Positions 16,520-25,932 of a stretch of DNA of 54,303 nucleotides are shown here, piece after piece. Source of the DNA: Bdellovibrionota bacterium (lineage in GTDB: Bacteria > Bdellovibrionota > Bdellovibrionia > Bdellovibrionales > Bdellovibrionaceae); assembly GCA_963170155.1 (NCBI GenBank), contig CAUJGP010000027.1:1-54303 (forward strand), given 5' to 3'. Both the position numbers and the translations under genes were made by a program. How positions within the stretch are numbered: position 1 is the stretch's first letter; every line of letters begins with the position of its first letter. The notes beneath the pieces are model-generated. The model was not told the origin of the DNA, made no database searches, and saw nothing but the letters and a program-made list of their open reading frames with translations.

Positions 16520-18202
16520 ATGAAAATTTTATTTTTTATTTTTTTAATAAATTCTTATGAGGTTTTAGCAAAAACAACCCCTGATTGGTCTAAGGACACA
16601 AGAATCAATCTTGGTGATCATCGGGCGAATATTTACCATTGGGATGAGAAGGATTTAGAGGATCAAAAGGCTTTGGGATATGTGCATGCTATGAGGTACC
16701 CAGTAAAAGTCACAGGCCTTTTACTTCCCTATCGATCCACTCAAATGTTTTCTCAATTACCAATGGAAAATCCTCTGAAACAACTTTTCTTATTTTATTG
16801 GGATCTTCCATTTGATAAAATAAAAGCAGAGGCTGGATTTTACGAGTGGTTAGGTCTTAGTAAATACAATGGTCCTGAGGCTGAAGGTATTTATAAAATG
16901 CCTTATCCTAATGGCAAACCTGATCAATTTTATGCTGGTGCAGGACTTGTTGAAACAAAAGATGGGCATGGTCTTACTTTTAGTTGTTTTGCATGTCATG
17001 CCACGAGCTTGTTTGGAACGACGGTGATGGGATTGACAAATAAACGTCCGCGAGCCAATAAATTTTTTGAATTGGGAAAAGTGGTTTTTCCTCATCTCTC
17101 TGAGTCTTTCTATAGAAAGGCCGTCAATGCGACAGAAGAAGATGTGCGTCAGTTCTCGCGAACAAAACGTAATATCGCCTCTGTTGATGGTGTGGTTCCA
17201 CGGGTTCTCGGTTTGGATACGTCTCTGGCTCATGTGACACTCAGTTTAGCTCGCCGTAACAGCGATGATTACGCGACTAAAAATCCATTTTATGAAAATA
17301 ATCCACGTTATAATGAGCTTCAAGATTTTGTGGCCGATTCTAAGCCCATGCCATGGTGGAATTTGAAGTATAAAACGCGGTGGTTGGCCGATGGGTCCGT
17401 GGTGAGTGGTAATCCAATATTAACAAACTTCCTTTGGAACGAAATTGGACGGGGAACTGATTTAAAAGAACTAGAGGATTGGATGAAAAACAGTGAAAAA
17501 GTGATCGAAGAGTTGACTACGGCGGTTTTTGCGACTGAGGCCCCTCGATTTACAGATTTCTTTTCTGCTGACGACATTAATCTTGAACGTGCACAGAGGG
17601 GAGAAAAACTTTTTAATCAATCATGCTCTCAATGCCATGGTATTTATGAAAAAGCATGGTCTTCGAAGAAAAGGGGACAACTTTCGCAATTGGAATTGTT
17701 GAAAACTACAAAAATTATTTATCATGAGACGACTCCCGTTAAAGAAATCGGTACGGATCCACAACGTTATGAAGCCACTACTTATTTTGCGGAGACTTTC
17801 AACAAGTTGGCCATTTCAAAGTGGATGGGAACTGTCATTGAACCACAGGTGGGATATGTTCCACCACCGCTCGTGGGAATTTGGGCGCGATATCCTTACT
17901 TTCACAATGGTTCCATTCCTAATTTGTGTGCTCTTTTATCAGTGGAAGAGCAACGGCCAAAAGTTTTTGTTATGGGGCCTGCCATCAATAAAGATACTGA
18001 TTATGATCAGGAGTGCGTTGGATATCCAGTGGGAAATAAAATACCTAAAAAATGGCTGTGGGATCAAGAGGCCAAAATGGATACGCGAAAGCCAGGGTTG
18101 AGAAATACAGGTCATACAAAAATGCTATTGGACGCTAATGGTAAAGAAAAGTGGACTTCATCGGATAAGAAAGACATTATCGAGTTTTTAAAAACGCTTT
18201 AA
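16520..18202 (+). CDS. Exported di-haem c-type cytochrome (RoxA/cytochrome c peroxidase-like)
   Basis: A 560-residue protein with a signal peptide (MKILFFIFLINSYEVLA). Two haem c sites are visible: CFACH (156-160) and CSQCH (369-373). The C-terminal half has PPPLVGIWARYPYFHNGSIP, like di-haem peroxidases and the rubber oxygenase RoxA, where an NGS-P-L segment lies near the distal haem. The spacing of 213 residues between haem sites and the length of 560 are closer to RoxA-like proteins than to classical MauG/CcpA (about 330-350 residues). It should act in the periplasm or outside the cell. The substrate cannot be deduced. Confidence 0.78.
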   Translation: MKILFFIFLINSYEVLAKTTPDWSKDTRINLGDHRANIYHWDEKDLEDQKALGYVHAMRYPVKVTGLLLPYRSTQMFSQLPMENPLKQLFLFYWDLPFDKIKAEAGFYEWLGLSKYNGPEAEGIYKMPYPNGKPDQFYAGAGLVETKDGHGLTFSCFACHATSLFGTTVMGLTNKRPRANKFFELGKVVFPHLSESFYRKAVNATEEDVRQFSRTKRNIASVDGVVPRVLGLDTSLAHVTLSLARRNSDDYATKNPFYENNPRYNELQDFVADSKPMPWWNLKYKTRWLADGSVVSGNPILTNFLWNEIGRGTDLKELEDWMKNSEKVIEELTTAVFATEAPRFTDFFSADDINLERAQRGEKLFNQSCSQCHGIYEKAWSSKKRGQLSQLELLKTTKIIYHETTPVKEIGTDPQRYEATTYFAETFNKLAISKWMGTVIEPQVGYVPPPLVGIWARYPYFHNGSIPNLCALLSVEEQRPKVFVMGPAINKDTDYDQECVGYPVGNKIPKKWLWDQEAKMDTRKPGLRNTGHTKMLLDANGKEKWTSSDKKDIIEFLKTL

Positions 18203-18213
18203 TACTCAGTTGC

Positions 18214-19539
18214 TTATTTTTGATCAAAGCTGGTTTCAAGAATAAATAAGTACTCATCTTTCAGATGTTTAAGAAGCTCTTTGAAATCAACTTCGTTTTT
18301 TTGAATAAAATTATAGTATTCTGCTCCATTTTTATTCTGAGCATGCCATTGTCCCAAGTGGTATGCTCCCCAATTTCCCAGATCAATTAAAAACTGTTTT
18401 TCAGCTTCTGTTTTTTGTTTGTAAGGTACATCGAATAAAGTCAGTTTTTTTTCGCGAATATAAAAATAAGATTGACCCAACGATGTTAAAAACAATTCTT
18501 TTTCTGTATAATCAAAAAACTCTCGACTGAGATGAAAGGATTCAAAAAGATCTCCTTGCTTTTTATAGTTCACTAGGCCTGATTCTTGTTTTTCTTTTAT
18601 TTCATAAATATGTTGGTGTCCTTTTATTTCAAGAAGCATCCAAAATCTCCGTGAGGTTAAAGCTTCTGTTTCATGATTGGAGGATTCAGGCACTTCGCTG
18701 GTTTGATGGGTCATTCCTCCTCCACGATCTTTCACAATAATAACAAGATCTAAAATTTTAACATCACTTCCAAAATGAGACTGGATCGTAGATTCAATCT
18801 CTGATTTATCAATTTTGATCAATTGAGGGTCAAAAGCGATGATTTCATTGTCTTTCAATAGAATTTTTCCATTGCTTGTTTTTCTCTCAACGTAATTACG
18901 TCTTAATATTTCATAATCTTTCATGGCAAGATTGGTTTTATCCTCGATGGACTGGGGGGTTTTCATAGGGCGTCCCGATAATCCCGACAGATAGGCTTGT
19001 ATTAAATTTTTTATTTTAATGTCTTTATTGTTGATCACTTTAAGGGAAAGCACGAAGTGAAAAAAATCATAAAAATAAGGACCAATGCCGCCATCGTCTA
19101 AGTCAATATTTTTTGTTTTCATTTCTTTGGATTTGATATCAGGGACTTTATGGATATTTCCTAAATGAGCATCACCCATGATTTGTCCTTCAAAACGAAT
19201 TATCTCACGTGAAAAAGAAGATTTATTTGTTTGGAACATGTGATTTCTTCTTTTACTGGTGAGGCGAAGATCCTTTTGAGCTTTCATAGGATGTTGTATC
19301 CAGGCCACCCACGACCAAAACTGGGAGGCATTGGAGCGAAATAATTGAGAGAGATTACGGCTCTTTTCTAATTGTTGCAGAGCTAAGGGTGGGGGTTGTT
19401 TTTGTTTGTCTTGGCTTGAAGGGTTTTGCTGGTTGTTATTGAAAGAAAAAATATCTTGGCAACGGTTTTGAGAGAACGCGAAATGACTGGGCAGAATACA
19501 ACTTGCCATGATAATCGATTGAACGAATAGCTTACTCAT
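18214..19539 (-). CDS. DUF2252 family protein with an export signal
   Basis: The C-terminal 400 residues match DUF2252, a family with a protein-kinase-like fold: GDAHLGNIHKV, then NIDLDDGGIGPYFYDFFHFVLSL, later GGGMTH, and GNWGAYHLGQWHAQNKNGAEYY near the end. I set the start at ATG 19539, because MSKLFVQSIIMASCILPSHF runs into FAFSQ, a good signal peptide giving 441 residues. The frame stays open to a TTG at 19716 (500 residues), and an in-frame ATG at 19644 is also possible. None has a clear ribosome-binding site. An exported DUF2252 protein is unusual, as ATP is scarce outside the cytoplasm. Function unknown. Confidence 0.7.
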   Translation of the reverse strand: MSKLFVQSIIMASCILPSHFAFSQNRCQDIFSFNNNQQNPSSQDKQKQPPPLALQQLEKSRNLSQLFRSNASQFWSWVAWIQHPMKAQKDLRLTSKRRNHMFQTNKSSFSREIIRFEGQIMGDAHLGNIHKVPDIKSKEMKTKNIDLDDGGIGPYFYDFFHFVLSLKVINNKDIKIKNLIQAYLSGLSGRPMKTPQSIEDKTNLAMKDYEILRRNYVERKTSNGKILLKDNEIIAFDPQLIKIDKSEIESTIQSHFGSDVKILDLVIIVKDRGGGMTHQTSEVPESSNHETEALTSRRFWMLLEIKGHQHIYEIKEKQESGLVNYKKQGDLFESFHLSREFFDYTEKELFLTSLGQSYFYIREKKLTLFDVPYKQKTEAEKQFLIDLGNWGAYHLGQWHAQNKNGAEYYNFIQKNEVDFKELLKHLKDEYLFILETSFDQK

Positions 19540-19891
19540 AGATAAAGAAGTTAAGAGTTTTGTGTTGTTCTCTTTACTTGAGGGGCATTTATTTCTTTGA
19601 TTCAATCTTAAAGTCTCCTCTTTTTTGTCTTTACTTTGAGCCATTGGCTTTTTTACTCTTTGAAGGGTACTTAAAATTCTTTTCAAAGAAGATGCCAAAA
19701 AGAGAGGGTGATCCAACGATGCAGATCAAAGTAATGGGAGGCCAATGAAGAAAAAAACTTTGAATTTAGAAATACTGTCAGATTGTTCAACATGTGTTAA
19801 GTTTTTAACAAGCGAGTTTCATTCGTAGTAAGATATGGTATCTTTTATTTGTAAACATGACATTTGATTTGAACTAAGGGAATAAGCTTAT

Positions 19892-20887
19892 ATGGCATTT
19901 TTAGAGATTAATAATTTGAGAAAATCCTACGAGGGGCAGTGCATTTTATCAGGGCTGAATCTTAGGGTGGATCGAGGTGAATTTATTTCTCTGCTGGGGC
20001 CTTCAGGTTCAGGTAAGACCACGGCTTTACGCTGTATTGCTGGTTTAGAAAAGCCCGATTCGGACAGTGGTACTCTTTTGATTGATGGACAAATGATGTC
20101 AGGAACTCAAACTTTTTGCCCTCCTGAGAAGCGCAGATTAGGGATGGTTTTTCAATCCTATGCTGTATGGCCTCATATGACTGTCCTGGAAAATGTTTTG
20201 TACCCTTTGCGGGTTCAGGCAAAAAAAAATCGGCTATCCCAAAAACAAATGGTGGTGAAAGCTCAAGAAGTTCTTGAATTGGTTCAATTAGAAAATTTTA
20301 CAGGACGATTTTCAAATCAATTATCAGGAGGACAGCAGCAACGCGTGGCTTTAGCGCGAGCATTAGTAACTCATCCAGATGTTCTCCTCTTGGATGAACC
20401 TTTAAGTAATTTAGATGCACTTCTTCGTGAGGAGTTAGGAGCAGAGATTCGTCGTTTACAAAAAGCCATCAATCTGACAACTTTATTGGTCACTCATGAT
20501 CAAAAGGAGGCTTTGGCACTTTCCGATCGTATTGTTCTGTTGAATGGTGGGAAAATTGATTCTTTGGGAAGCCCAGAAGAGCTTTATCAAAAACCTCCGA
20601 CTGAATTTTGCGCAGAGTTTTTGTCTTCGGCTCAAAAGTTAAATTTAAAAGAGAAAGCTCCCGCTTCAGAGAGAGTTTCATTATTTTTACCCCGCCGGTG
20701 GCTGATTTCAAAAACTCCACAGGACGAAAATAATACTTGGTATAAGATGCATGTTCAAAATCGAATCTATCTTGGTAGTGAGTATGAATATTGGGCTTCT
20801 AATGAAAGTTTATTTGCAGAGCCCATTCGTTTTTTTTCAAAGGAAAAATTAGAAAATCAAAGTGTGATCTATTTAAAATATTCTTAA
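19892..20887 (+). CDS. ABC transporter ATP-binding protein, PotA/FbpC-type, no permease nearby
   Basis: A 331-residue ATPase. Walker A is GPSGSGKTT, the Q-loop is FQSYAVWPHMTV, the signature is LSGGQQQRVALARAL, Walker B is LLLDEP and the switch His is in VTHDQKEA. A C-terminal extension of about 95 residues lies where OB/TOBE regulatory domains sit in importers for polyamines, iron or sugars, but it is short and divergent. No membrane or solute-binding protein genes adjoin it, so the ATPase must work with subunits encoded elsewhere. Substrate unknown. Confidence 0.88.
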   Translation: MAFLEINNLRKSYEGQCILSGLNLRVDRGEFISLLGPSGSGKTTALRCIAGLEKPDSDSGTLLIDGQMMSGTQTFCPPEKRRLGMVFQSYAVWPHMTVLENVLYPLRVQAKKNRLSQKQMVVKAQEVLELVQLENFTGRFSNQLSGGQQQRVALARALVTHPDVLLLDEPLSNLDALLREELGAEIRRLQKAINLTTLLVTHDQKEALALSDRIVLLNGGKIDSLGSPEELYQKPPTEFCAEFLSSAQKLNLKEKAPASERVSLFLPRRWLISKTPQDENNTWYKMHVQNRIYLGSEYEYWASNESLFAEPIRFFSKEKLENQSVIYLKYS

Positions 20888-20963
20888 AATAACGCAACTG
20901 ACTATAAAATATTCTAATACATTCTATCACTTAGGAAGCTATCACGAAAGAAATCATCAGTTT

Positions 20964-21003
20964 TATGGCTCTATTGATGAAAAGAGAGCCATAGCTTTTT
21001 TAT
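20964..21003 (+). terminator. Intrinsic terminator of the ABC ATPase gene
   Basis: TATGGCTCT (20964-20972) pairs perfectly with AGAGCCATA (20985-20993), followed by GCTTTTTTA. It lies 76 bp after the ATPase stop. Confidence 0.88.
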
Positions 21004-21273
21004 TTTGTTGAGTTCTTAGAAGTAATCCTTATCTTGCTGAAATTATTAAATAAAATTTTTCTTTTAAAGCACAAGAAGCCTGAGGCTTGATATGAAGATG
21101 AGTTATTTTCGTGCAAAGCGATTGATTAAAAAAATGATCTTTCGGTGTTCAGCTGGAAAAAATCACCACGGCTGTTCCATAGCGTGAAATATTTTCTTTG
21201 ATTGAAAGGTCAAGTCATGTTTTTTTGTTTTGCACAGGCAACAGGATTTTCCAAAATTTAATAGGAGGGGAGA
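21004..21273. other. Leader/intergenic region before the subtilase gene
   Basis: Between the ATPase terminator and the protease start I see no family-level feature. A 31-codon frame (21092-21187) begins 6 bases after GAGG and a small AAGCC-TGA-GGCTT hairpin. It is basic and Cys-containing, but nothing else supports it. The protease ribosome-binding site (TAGGAGGGG) closes the region. Confidence 0.3.
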
Positions 21274-23424
21274 ATGATTCAAAAAGGTGGCATCATCAGC
21301 TTAGAGTCATCCAGTTATCGAGGGGTTCTTTTTAGTATTGGTCTTTTATTTTTTGCTGCAAATGCGGGGTTTGCAGGAGATCGGCTCTTTTTACGCTCTG
21401 GGGTGATAAACTCTAAAGTAGAAGCGATGAAATTTTCAGCAATAGCAAGTACTGTCACCGATTATGTGGTACAGTTTAAAAATATTCCTACAGAGTCTGA
21501 TAAGGCTTCTTTAGCTTATCATGGAATCCAAATTTTTAAATATTTACCCGACGATGCATTTATTGTGAGGGGAAATCACACGCAGATTCAGGCTATTCGA
21601 AAACTTTCTACTGTGAATGCTGTTTTGGTTTATACTCCTAAAATGAAAGTCAGCCCTGATTTTGGTGCATTCAGTGTCTTTACCGCTGACACCATTGAAA
21701 ATGTTCTTATTAAAGCTTTTACAGATAAAGATGCAGTGAAGATTCTCGAAGGAATGCAAGGAATGGCTTCTTCAGGCATCACAATCTTAAAGCATCAAGG
21801 AAATTCTATCCTTGCTAATATTTCTCAAAAAAACTTATTTCTCGTCGCGGGCCTTCAGGGCGTTGAGCATCTTCAGCCGTATATTCCTATGAAAACATGG
21901 GATCGTTTTGATCTTATGGATGAAGATGTAAAGCAACCAACATCTCCCGGAGACTACACTGATCTCAATGGTTTTGAAGACGGAACACGGATCATGAACT
22001 TCAATGCTGCTTATAATGCTGGTTTTACTGGAGCTGGTGAAATTGCGGCAATGGCAGACACGGGTGTGGACACTGGAGATTTAAATACTCTCCATGAGGA
22101 TTTTAAAGGCGCTGTCAGCAAAGGTTATATTCACGGAATGTTTTCTAAGAGCTGGAATGATCCTATGGGGCATGGAACTCATGTTGCGGGTTCTATTGTA
22201 GGTCGCGGAGTTCATTCTAGTGGTAAGATTCGGGGAGGAGCGATTGAGGGGCAATTGATTGCTCAAGGAATGTGGAGTCCTCTCTTGGATAATTTAACTG
22301 TTCCTACAGAGTTGAATACTCTTTTTGAAACTTCTTATTCGGATGGAGCTCGTGTTCATTCAAATTCTTGGGGATCCCCTCGAAATTTTGGAGCGTATGA
22401 TAATTTTGCAGTGCAAGTTGATGAGTATGTATGGAATCACCCCGATATGCTTCCTATCTTTGCTGCTGGGAATAGTGGTATTGATGAGAACAAAGACGGA
22501 AGAATTGATTCTCATTCTATGTCTTCACCTGGAACGGCAAAAAACTGTCTGACAGTCGGAGCATCAGAAAATCTTACTGATCATGGCGGAATTCAACTTC
22601 CTATTGGTGAGTTGAAGTCGGCTCCAACATCATGGCCCGCTGAACCAATTAGCAGTGATTTTATGTCTAACAACCCCAATGGTCTTGCCATGTTTTCTTC
22701 TCGAGGCCCAACTTCAGATGGACGAACTAAGCCAGATGTGGTGGCCCCTGGAACTAATATTTTAAGCATTAAATCACAAGTGCCAGGAGCGAATGAGCTA
22801 TGGGGTGCTTATAATAAATACTACACTTATGCAGGAGGAACCTCTATGGCGACACCTCTGACTGCAGGTGCGGCACTGATTGCTCGTCAAAAACTAAAAA
22901 GCTTGGGTTTTGAAGCCCCTTCTGCAGCTTTGGTAAAGGGTCTTCTCATGCACACCGCTGTTGATCTTTTTCCTGGTCAATTTGGTCTTGTTGGTGCGGC
23001 GAGTGGACAAGAACTTTTGACTCAAAGACCTAACTCAGATGAGGGTTATGGAAGAGTGGATGTGGATCGCGTCGTTAATATTCCTATGCAGATCATTGAT
23101 GAAAAAGCAGGTGTTGCTCAAGGGCAGTCTCTTGTTTACCAGATAGATCTTCAGAGCCCTCAAAATAAGGCTTGGTTTACTTTGGTTTATACAGATGCTC
23201 CAGGAACAGCCAGTGCAGCTAAAGCCTTGGTTAATGATTTGGATCTTATTGTTACCACGCCAAGTGGTGAAGTTTTGACTTTAACAGATACGGTTAATAA
23301 TCACGAAATGATTGAAATTTCGAATGCTCAATCTGGAACTTATAAAGTTGAGGTAAGTGGTCAAAGGATTCCTGTAGGAAAAGAGGGCAAACAACCTTTT
23401 GCACTATTAATTTCTGCTCAGTGA
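21274..23424 (+). CDS. Secreted subtilisin-like serine protease (S8, Kp43-like)
   Basis: A 716-residue protease. The N-terminal hydrophobic segment (GVLFSIGLLFFAANAGFA) should be a signal peptide cut near residue 34. A propeptide-like region (about 60-200) precedes the catalytic domain: Asp262 in MADTGVDTGD, His300 in MGHGTHVAG, and Ser524 in GGTSMATPLTAGAA. The oxyanion Asn lies in FAAGNSG. The C-terminal 110 residues (KAWFTLVYTDAPG, NDLDLIVTTPSGE, SGTYKVEVSGQ) match the beta-barrel domain of Kp43-type subtilases. All catalytic residues are present. The ribosome-binding site TAGGAGGGG gives a firm start. It probably digests external protein. A strong terminator follows. Confidence 0.93.
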   Translation: MIQKGGIISLESSSYRGVLFSIGLLFFAANAGFAGDRLFLRSGVINSKVEAMKFSAIASTVTDYVVQFKNIPTESDKASLAYHGIQIFKYLPDDAFIVRGNHTQIQAIRKLSTVNAVLVYTPKMKVSPDFGAFSVFTADTIENVLIKAFTDKDAVKILEGMQGMASSGITILKHQGNSILANISQKNLFLVAGLQGVEHLQPYIPMKTWDRFDLMDEDVKQPTSPGDYTDLNGFEDGTRIMNFNAAYNAGFTGAGEIAAMADTGVDTGDLNTLHEDFKGAVSKGYIHGMFSKSWNDPMGHGTHVAGSIVGRGVHSSGKIRGGAIEGQLIAQGMWSPLLDNLTVPTELNTLFETSYSDGARVHSNSWGSPRNFGAYDNFAVQVDEYVWNHPDMLPIFAAGNSGIDENKDGRIDSHSMSSPGTAKNCLTVGASENLTDHGGIQLPIGELKSAPTSWPAEPISSDFMSNNPNGLAMFSSRGPTSDGRTKPDVVAPGTNILSIKSQVPGANELWGAYNKYYTYAGGTSMATPLTAGAALIARQKLKSLGFEAPSAALVKGLLMHTAVDLFPGQFGLVGAASGQELLTQRPNSDEGYGRVDVDRVVNIPMQIIDEKAGVAQGQSLVYQIDLQSPQNKAWFTLVYTDAPGTASAAKALVNDLDLIVTTPSGEVLTLTDTVNNHEMIEISNAQSGTYKVEVSGQRIPVGKEGKQPFALLISAQ

Positions 23425-23539
23425 TTGAGAAATCAAGAGAGGGATTTCTATTGTAAAGATAGGAAAAATTAATACAGGATCGTCGTCACAAATTTTATTT
23501 GCGATATTGATGAGGACCTTTTGTGCATTTTAATAAAGA

Positions 23540-23573
23540 AAAGGGTGTATGTGAAAAACATACACCCTTTTTT
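23540..23573. terminator. Strong, bidirectional intrinsic terminator
   Basis: AAAGGGTGTATGT (23540-23552) pairs perfectly with ACATACACCCTTT (23558-23570) around GAAAA. T runs follow in the plus direction (six T) and, less cleanly, in the minus direction (CCCTTTTC). It ends the protease transcript and could also end a minus-strand transcript from 23763. Confidence 0.9.
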
Positions 23574-23763
23574 AATGGTAGACGGCTTTTTCATTGATCG
23601 TGTAATTATTAGGTAGCTTCATTGTACAATCTTCAACACTCAGGTGAAGTGACATTTTTGAGAGAACAAAAGAAAACATTTCTTTTGTTTGTTTTTTTAA
23701 ATAACAAGCTATTTCAATACCTTGCAAGGGCAGTGAAGAGCTTCTATTTTGGCCTTTTATCAT
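23572..23763 (-). CDS. Possible small protein, weakly supported
   Basis: A 63-codon minus-strand frame lies in the 454-bp gap between the protease and carD and ends exactly at the bidirectional terminator. The only upstream purine patch (TTGGG) touches the ATG. The translation has no recognised domain, though SKMSLHLSVEDCTMKLPNN looks protein-like. The rest of the gap (23425-23878) holds only the terminator and the carD promoter region. Confidence 0.25.
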   Translation of the reverse strand: MIKGQNRSSSLPLQGIEIACYLKKQTKEMFSFVLSKMSLHLSVEDCTMKLPNNYTINEKAVYH

Positions 23764-23878
23764 CCCAATTTCATGTTTAAATATTTGACGATTTGTGAAG
23801 TCATAAATTGATAAATTGTGTCATGTATGCTAGAAGAGTCCGTGCTCATCTCTTGGAAATTTAATTGGAGGGCCCAAT

Positions 23879-24364
23879 ATGGATGCTTTTAAGGTTGGAG
23901 ATAATGCAGTTTATCCTGGCCATGGTGTAGGTAAAGTCATTTCAATCGATACAAAAGAAATTTTAGGACAGAAAAAAACTTTTTATACCATTCAGATCAT
24001 TGATAGTGGAATGAAGATCATGGTTCCACTGGATAATGTTAAATCAGTTGGTTTGCGCCCCATTATCTCTTCTTTAGAAGCGGCTCAAGTTTTAGACATT
24101 TTAAAAATGACAGAAGTGAAGATTGATAACCAAACGTGGAATCGCCGTTATCGCGAATATATGGAAAAAATCAAAACAGGGTCCGTTTTTGAAATTGCGG
24201 CTGTGTTGAGAGATCTGTTTCTTCTTAAAGTCGATAAAGAACTTAGTTTTGGTGAAAGAAAAATGCTAGATACCGCTCGTGGTTTGCTGATGAAAGAATT
24301 GTCTTTGGCAACAACACAAGAAGAATTATCTAAAGACGAAGTCAAAGCTATTTTTGGTATTTAA
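23879..24364 (+). CDS. CarD/CdnL-family RNA polymerase-binding regulator
   Basis: A 161-residue protein. Residues 1-60 form the RNA-polymerase-interacting Tudor-like domain (FKVGDNAVYPGHGVGKV, VPLDNVKSVGLRP). Residues 65-161 form the helical DNA-binding domain, with the conserved Trp87 in NQTWNRRYREYMEKIKTGS. In Mycobacterium and Thermus this Trp wedges into the upstream edge of the -10 bubble and stabilises open complexes. CdnL is typical of Myxococcus and Bdellovibrio relatives, actinobacteria and firmicutes. Upstream GGAGGGC lies near ATG 23879. It stands alone, 68 bp before gltX. Confidence 0.93.
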   Translation: MDAFKVGDNAVYPGHGVGKVISIDTKEILGQKKTFYTIQIIDSGMKIMVPLDNVKSVGLRPIISSLEAAQVLDILKMTEVKIDNQTWNRRYREYMEKIKTGSVFEIAAVLRDLFLLKVDKELSFGERKMLDTARGLLMKELSLATTQEELSKDEVKAIFGI

Positions 24365-24388
24365 TATTATAGTGATTTTTCGTAAGCT

Positions 24389-24426
24389 TCCATGCAAAAT
24401 AGATGAGAGATCTGTTTCTGCATGGA
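24389..24426 (+). promoter_or_regulatory. Leader hairpin touching the gltX ribosome-binding site
   Basis: TCCATGCA (24389-24396) pairs perfectly with TGCATGGA (24419-24426). The 3' arm takes in the first bases of GGAGG (24424-24428), the ribosome-binding site for ATG 24433. Opening the stem could control gltX translation. The 22-nt loop has no recognised ligand motif. Confidence 0.4.
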
Positions 24427-24432
24427 GGTATC

Positions 24433-25914
24433 ATGTCCGTTCAAAATAATAAGATTAGAGTTCGCTTTGCCCCTAGCCCTACCGGGTACTTACATGTGGG
24501 GGGAGCACGGACTGCTTTATTCAATTATCTTTTTGCTCATCATCAAGGGGGACAATTCATTATTCGTATTGAAGATACGGATCAAGCCCGCTCAACGGAA
24601 GAATCCTTGAAAATTATTCTCCATGATTTGAAATGGTTGGGGTTGGAGTGGAATGAAGGACCTGATTCTGAAAACTTGCAAGATAGAGGTCAGCATGGAC
24701 CTTATTATCAAAGCCGTCGATTGGCTATTTACTCCCAGTACGCTCAGAAATTACTCCAAGAAGGAAAAGCGTATTATTGTTTTTTGAGTGACGAAGAGAT
24801 AGAAGCACAGCGAGCAAAAGCAATCCAAGATGGACGACCTCCACAAGTCCAAAGCCCCTATGAGACTTGGTCATTAGAGCAAGCTCAATCCTATATGAAA
24901 GAAAAAGACATTAAGGGCGTCGTTCGATTTAAAACCCGGTCTTTGAAAAAAGATTATGTGGTTCCAGACTTGATTCGTGGAGAGGTTCGATTTCCTTCAG
25001 ACATGGTGGGTGATTTTGTTCTTCTCCGTTCGGACGGAATGCCTGTCTACAATTTTTGTTGTGTGATTGATGATGCTTTAATGGAAATATCCCATGTTTT
25101 GAGGGCGGAAGAGCATTTACCTAATACTTTACGTCAGTTGATGATTTATGAAGCCTGTGGCTGGAATCCACCTGCTTTTGGACATATGTCTCTTATTTTG
25201 AATGAAGAACGACAAAAATTGAGTAAGCGCCAGGGAGCTGTTTCTTGTGCTGAATTTAGAGAAATGGGATACTTACCCGAAGCTCTGAATAATTTTTTGG
25301 CTTTATTGGGATGGAGCTCTCCTCAAGGTCAAGAGATTTTATCGATGGAGGAGTTGATTCAACAATTCACATTAGATCGCCTCAATCCTGCTGGGGCTGT
25401 TTTTGATGTTAAAAAATTAAAATGGATGAATTCAGTTTATTTAAGAGCGCTTCCAGAGCAAGAGCTGTGGCAACGAGTGGAGCCTTTTTTAGCAAAAGCA
25501 AATTTAGAATTACCTACTGAGATGGAGTGGCGAATCAGGGCTTTGAAAGTTTTTAAAACATCCATGGAAGTTTTAAAAGATGCGGAAGAGTTGTTTAGAC
25601 CTATCTGCGATAAGCATTTTTTTATTTCTGAAGAAGCTCAGGAGGCCTTGGCTTGGGAATCCAGCCCTGTTGTATTGAAATCATGGTTAAAAAACTTGGA
25701 GGCTCGAGCTCAAGATTACATGACCGAAGAAGAATTCGTCGCTCTTCAAGAGTTAGTAAAAAATGAATCTGGAGTTAAAGGAAAACATCTTTTTATGCCT
25801 CTTCGTGTTGCTGTGATTGGAAAACCTCAAGGAGCTGAATTAAAAATATTAGTCCCATTACTCAATTTAAAATCTTTAATTCATCGGGCTCAACAAGTTT
25901 TAAATCGATATTAA
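24433..25914 (+). CDS. gltX: Glutamyl-tRNA synthetase
   Basis: A 493-residue class I synthetase. The HIGH motif reads HVGG (21-24) in APSPTGYLHVGGARTALF and the KMSKS motif reads KLSKR (262-266). Glutamate-binding and editing-region hallmarks such as RIEDTDQARS are present, and the length is normal. I chose ATG 24433 because GGAGG lies 4 bp before it; the longer frame from 24403 adds ten residues with no ribosome-binding site. cysS follows 18 bp downstream in the same direction. Confidence 0.95.
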   Translation: MSVQNNKIRVRFAPSPTGYLHVGGARTALFNYLFAHHQGGQFIIRIEDTDQARSTEESLKIILHDLKWLGLEWNEGPDSENLQDRGQHGPYYQSRRLAIYSQYAQKLLQEGKAYYCFLSDEEIEAQRAKAIQDGRPPQVQSPYETWSLEQAQSYMKEKDIKGVVRFKTRSLKKDYVVPDLIRGEVRFPSDMVGDFVLLRSDGMPVYNFCCVIDDALMEISHVLRAEEHLPNTLRQLMIYEACGWNPPAFGHMSLILNEERQKLSKRQGAVSCAEFREMGYLPEALNNFLALLGWSSPQGQEILSMEELIQQFTLDRLNPAGAVFDVKKLKWMNSVYLRALPEQELWQRVEPFLAKANLELPTEMEWRIRALKVFKTSMEVLKDAEELFRPICDKHFFISEEAQEALAWESSPVVLKSWLKNLEARAQDYMTEEEFVALQELVKNESGVKGKHLFMPLRVAVIGKPQGAELKILVPLLNLKSLIHRAQQVLNRY

Positions 25915-25932
25915 TGGGATTGGGAGATCTGA

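Noticed and set aside
21092-21187. A 31-codon frame before the subtilase gene
   Set aside because: A GAGG patch is the only support; composition and length are compatible with chance.
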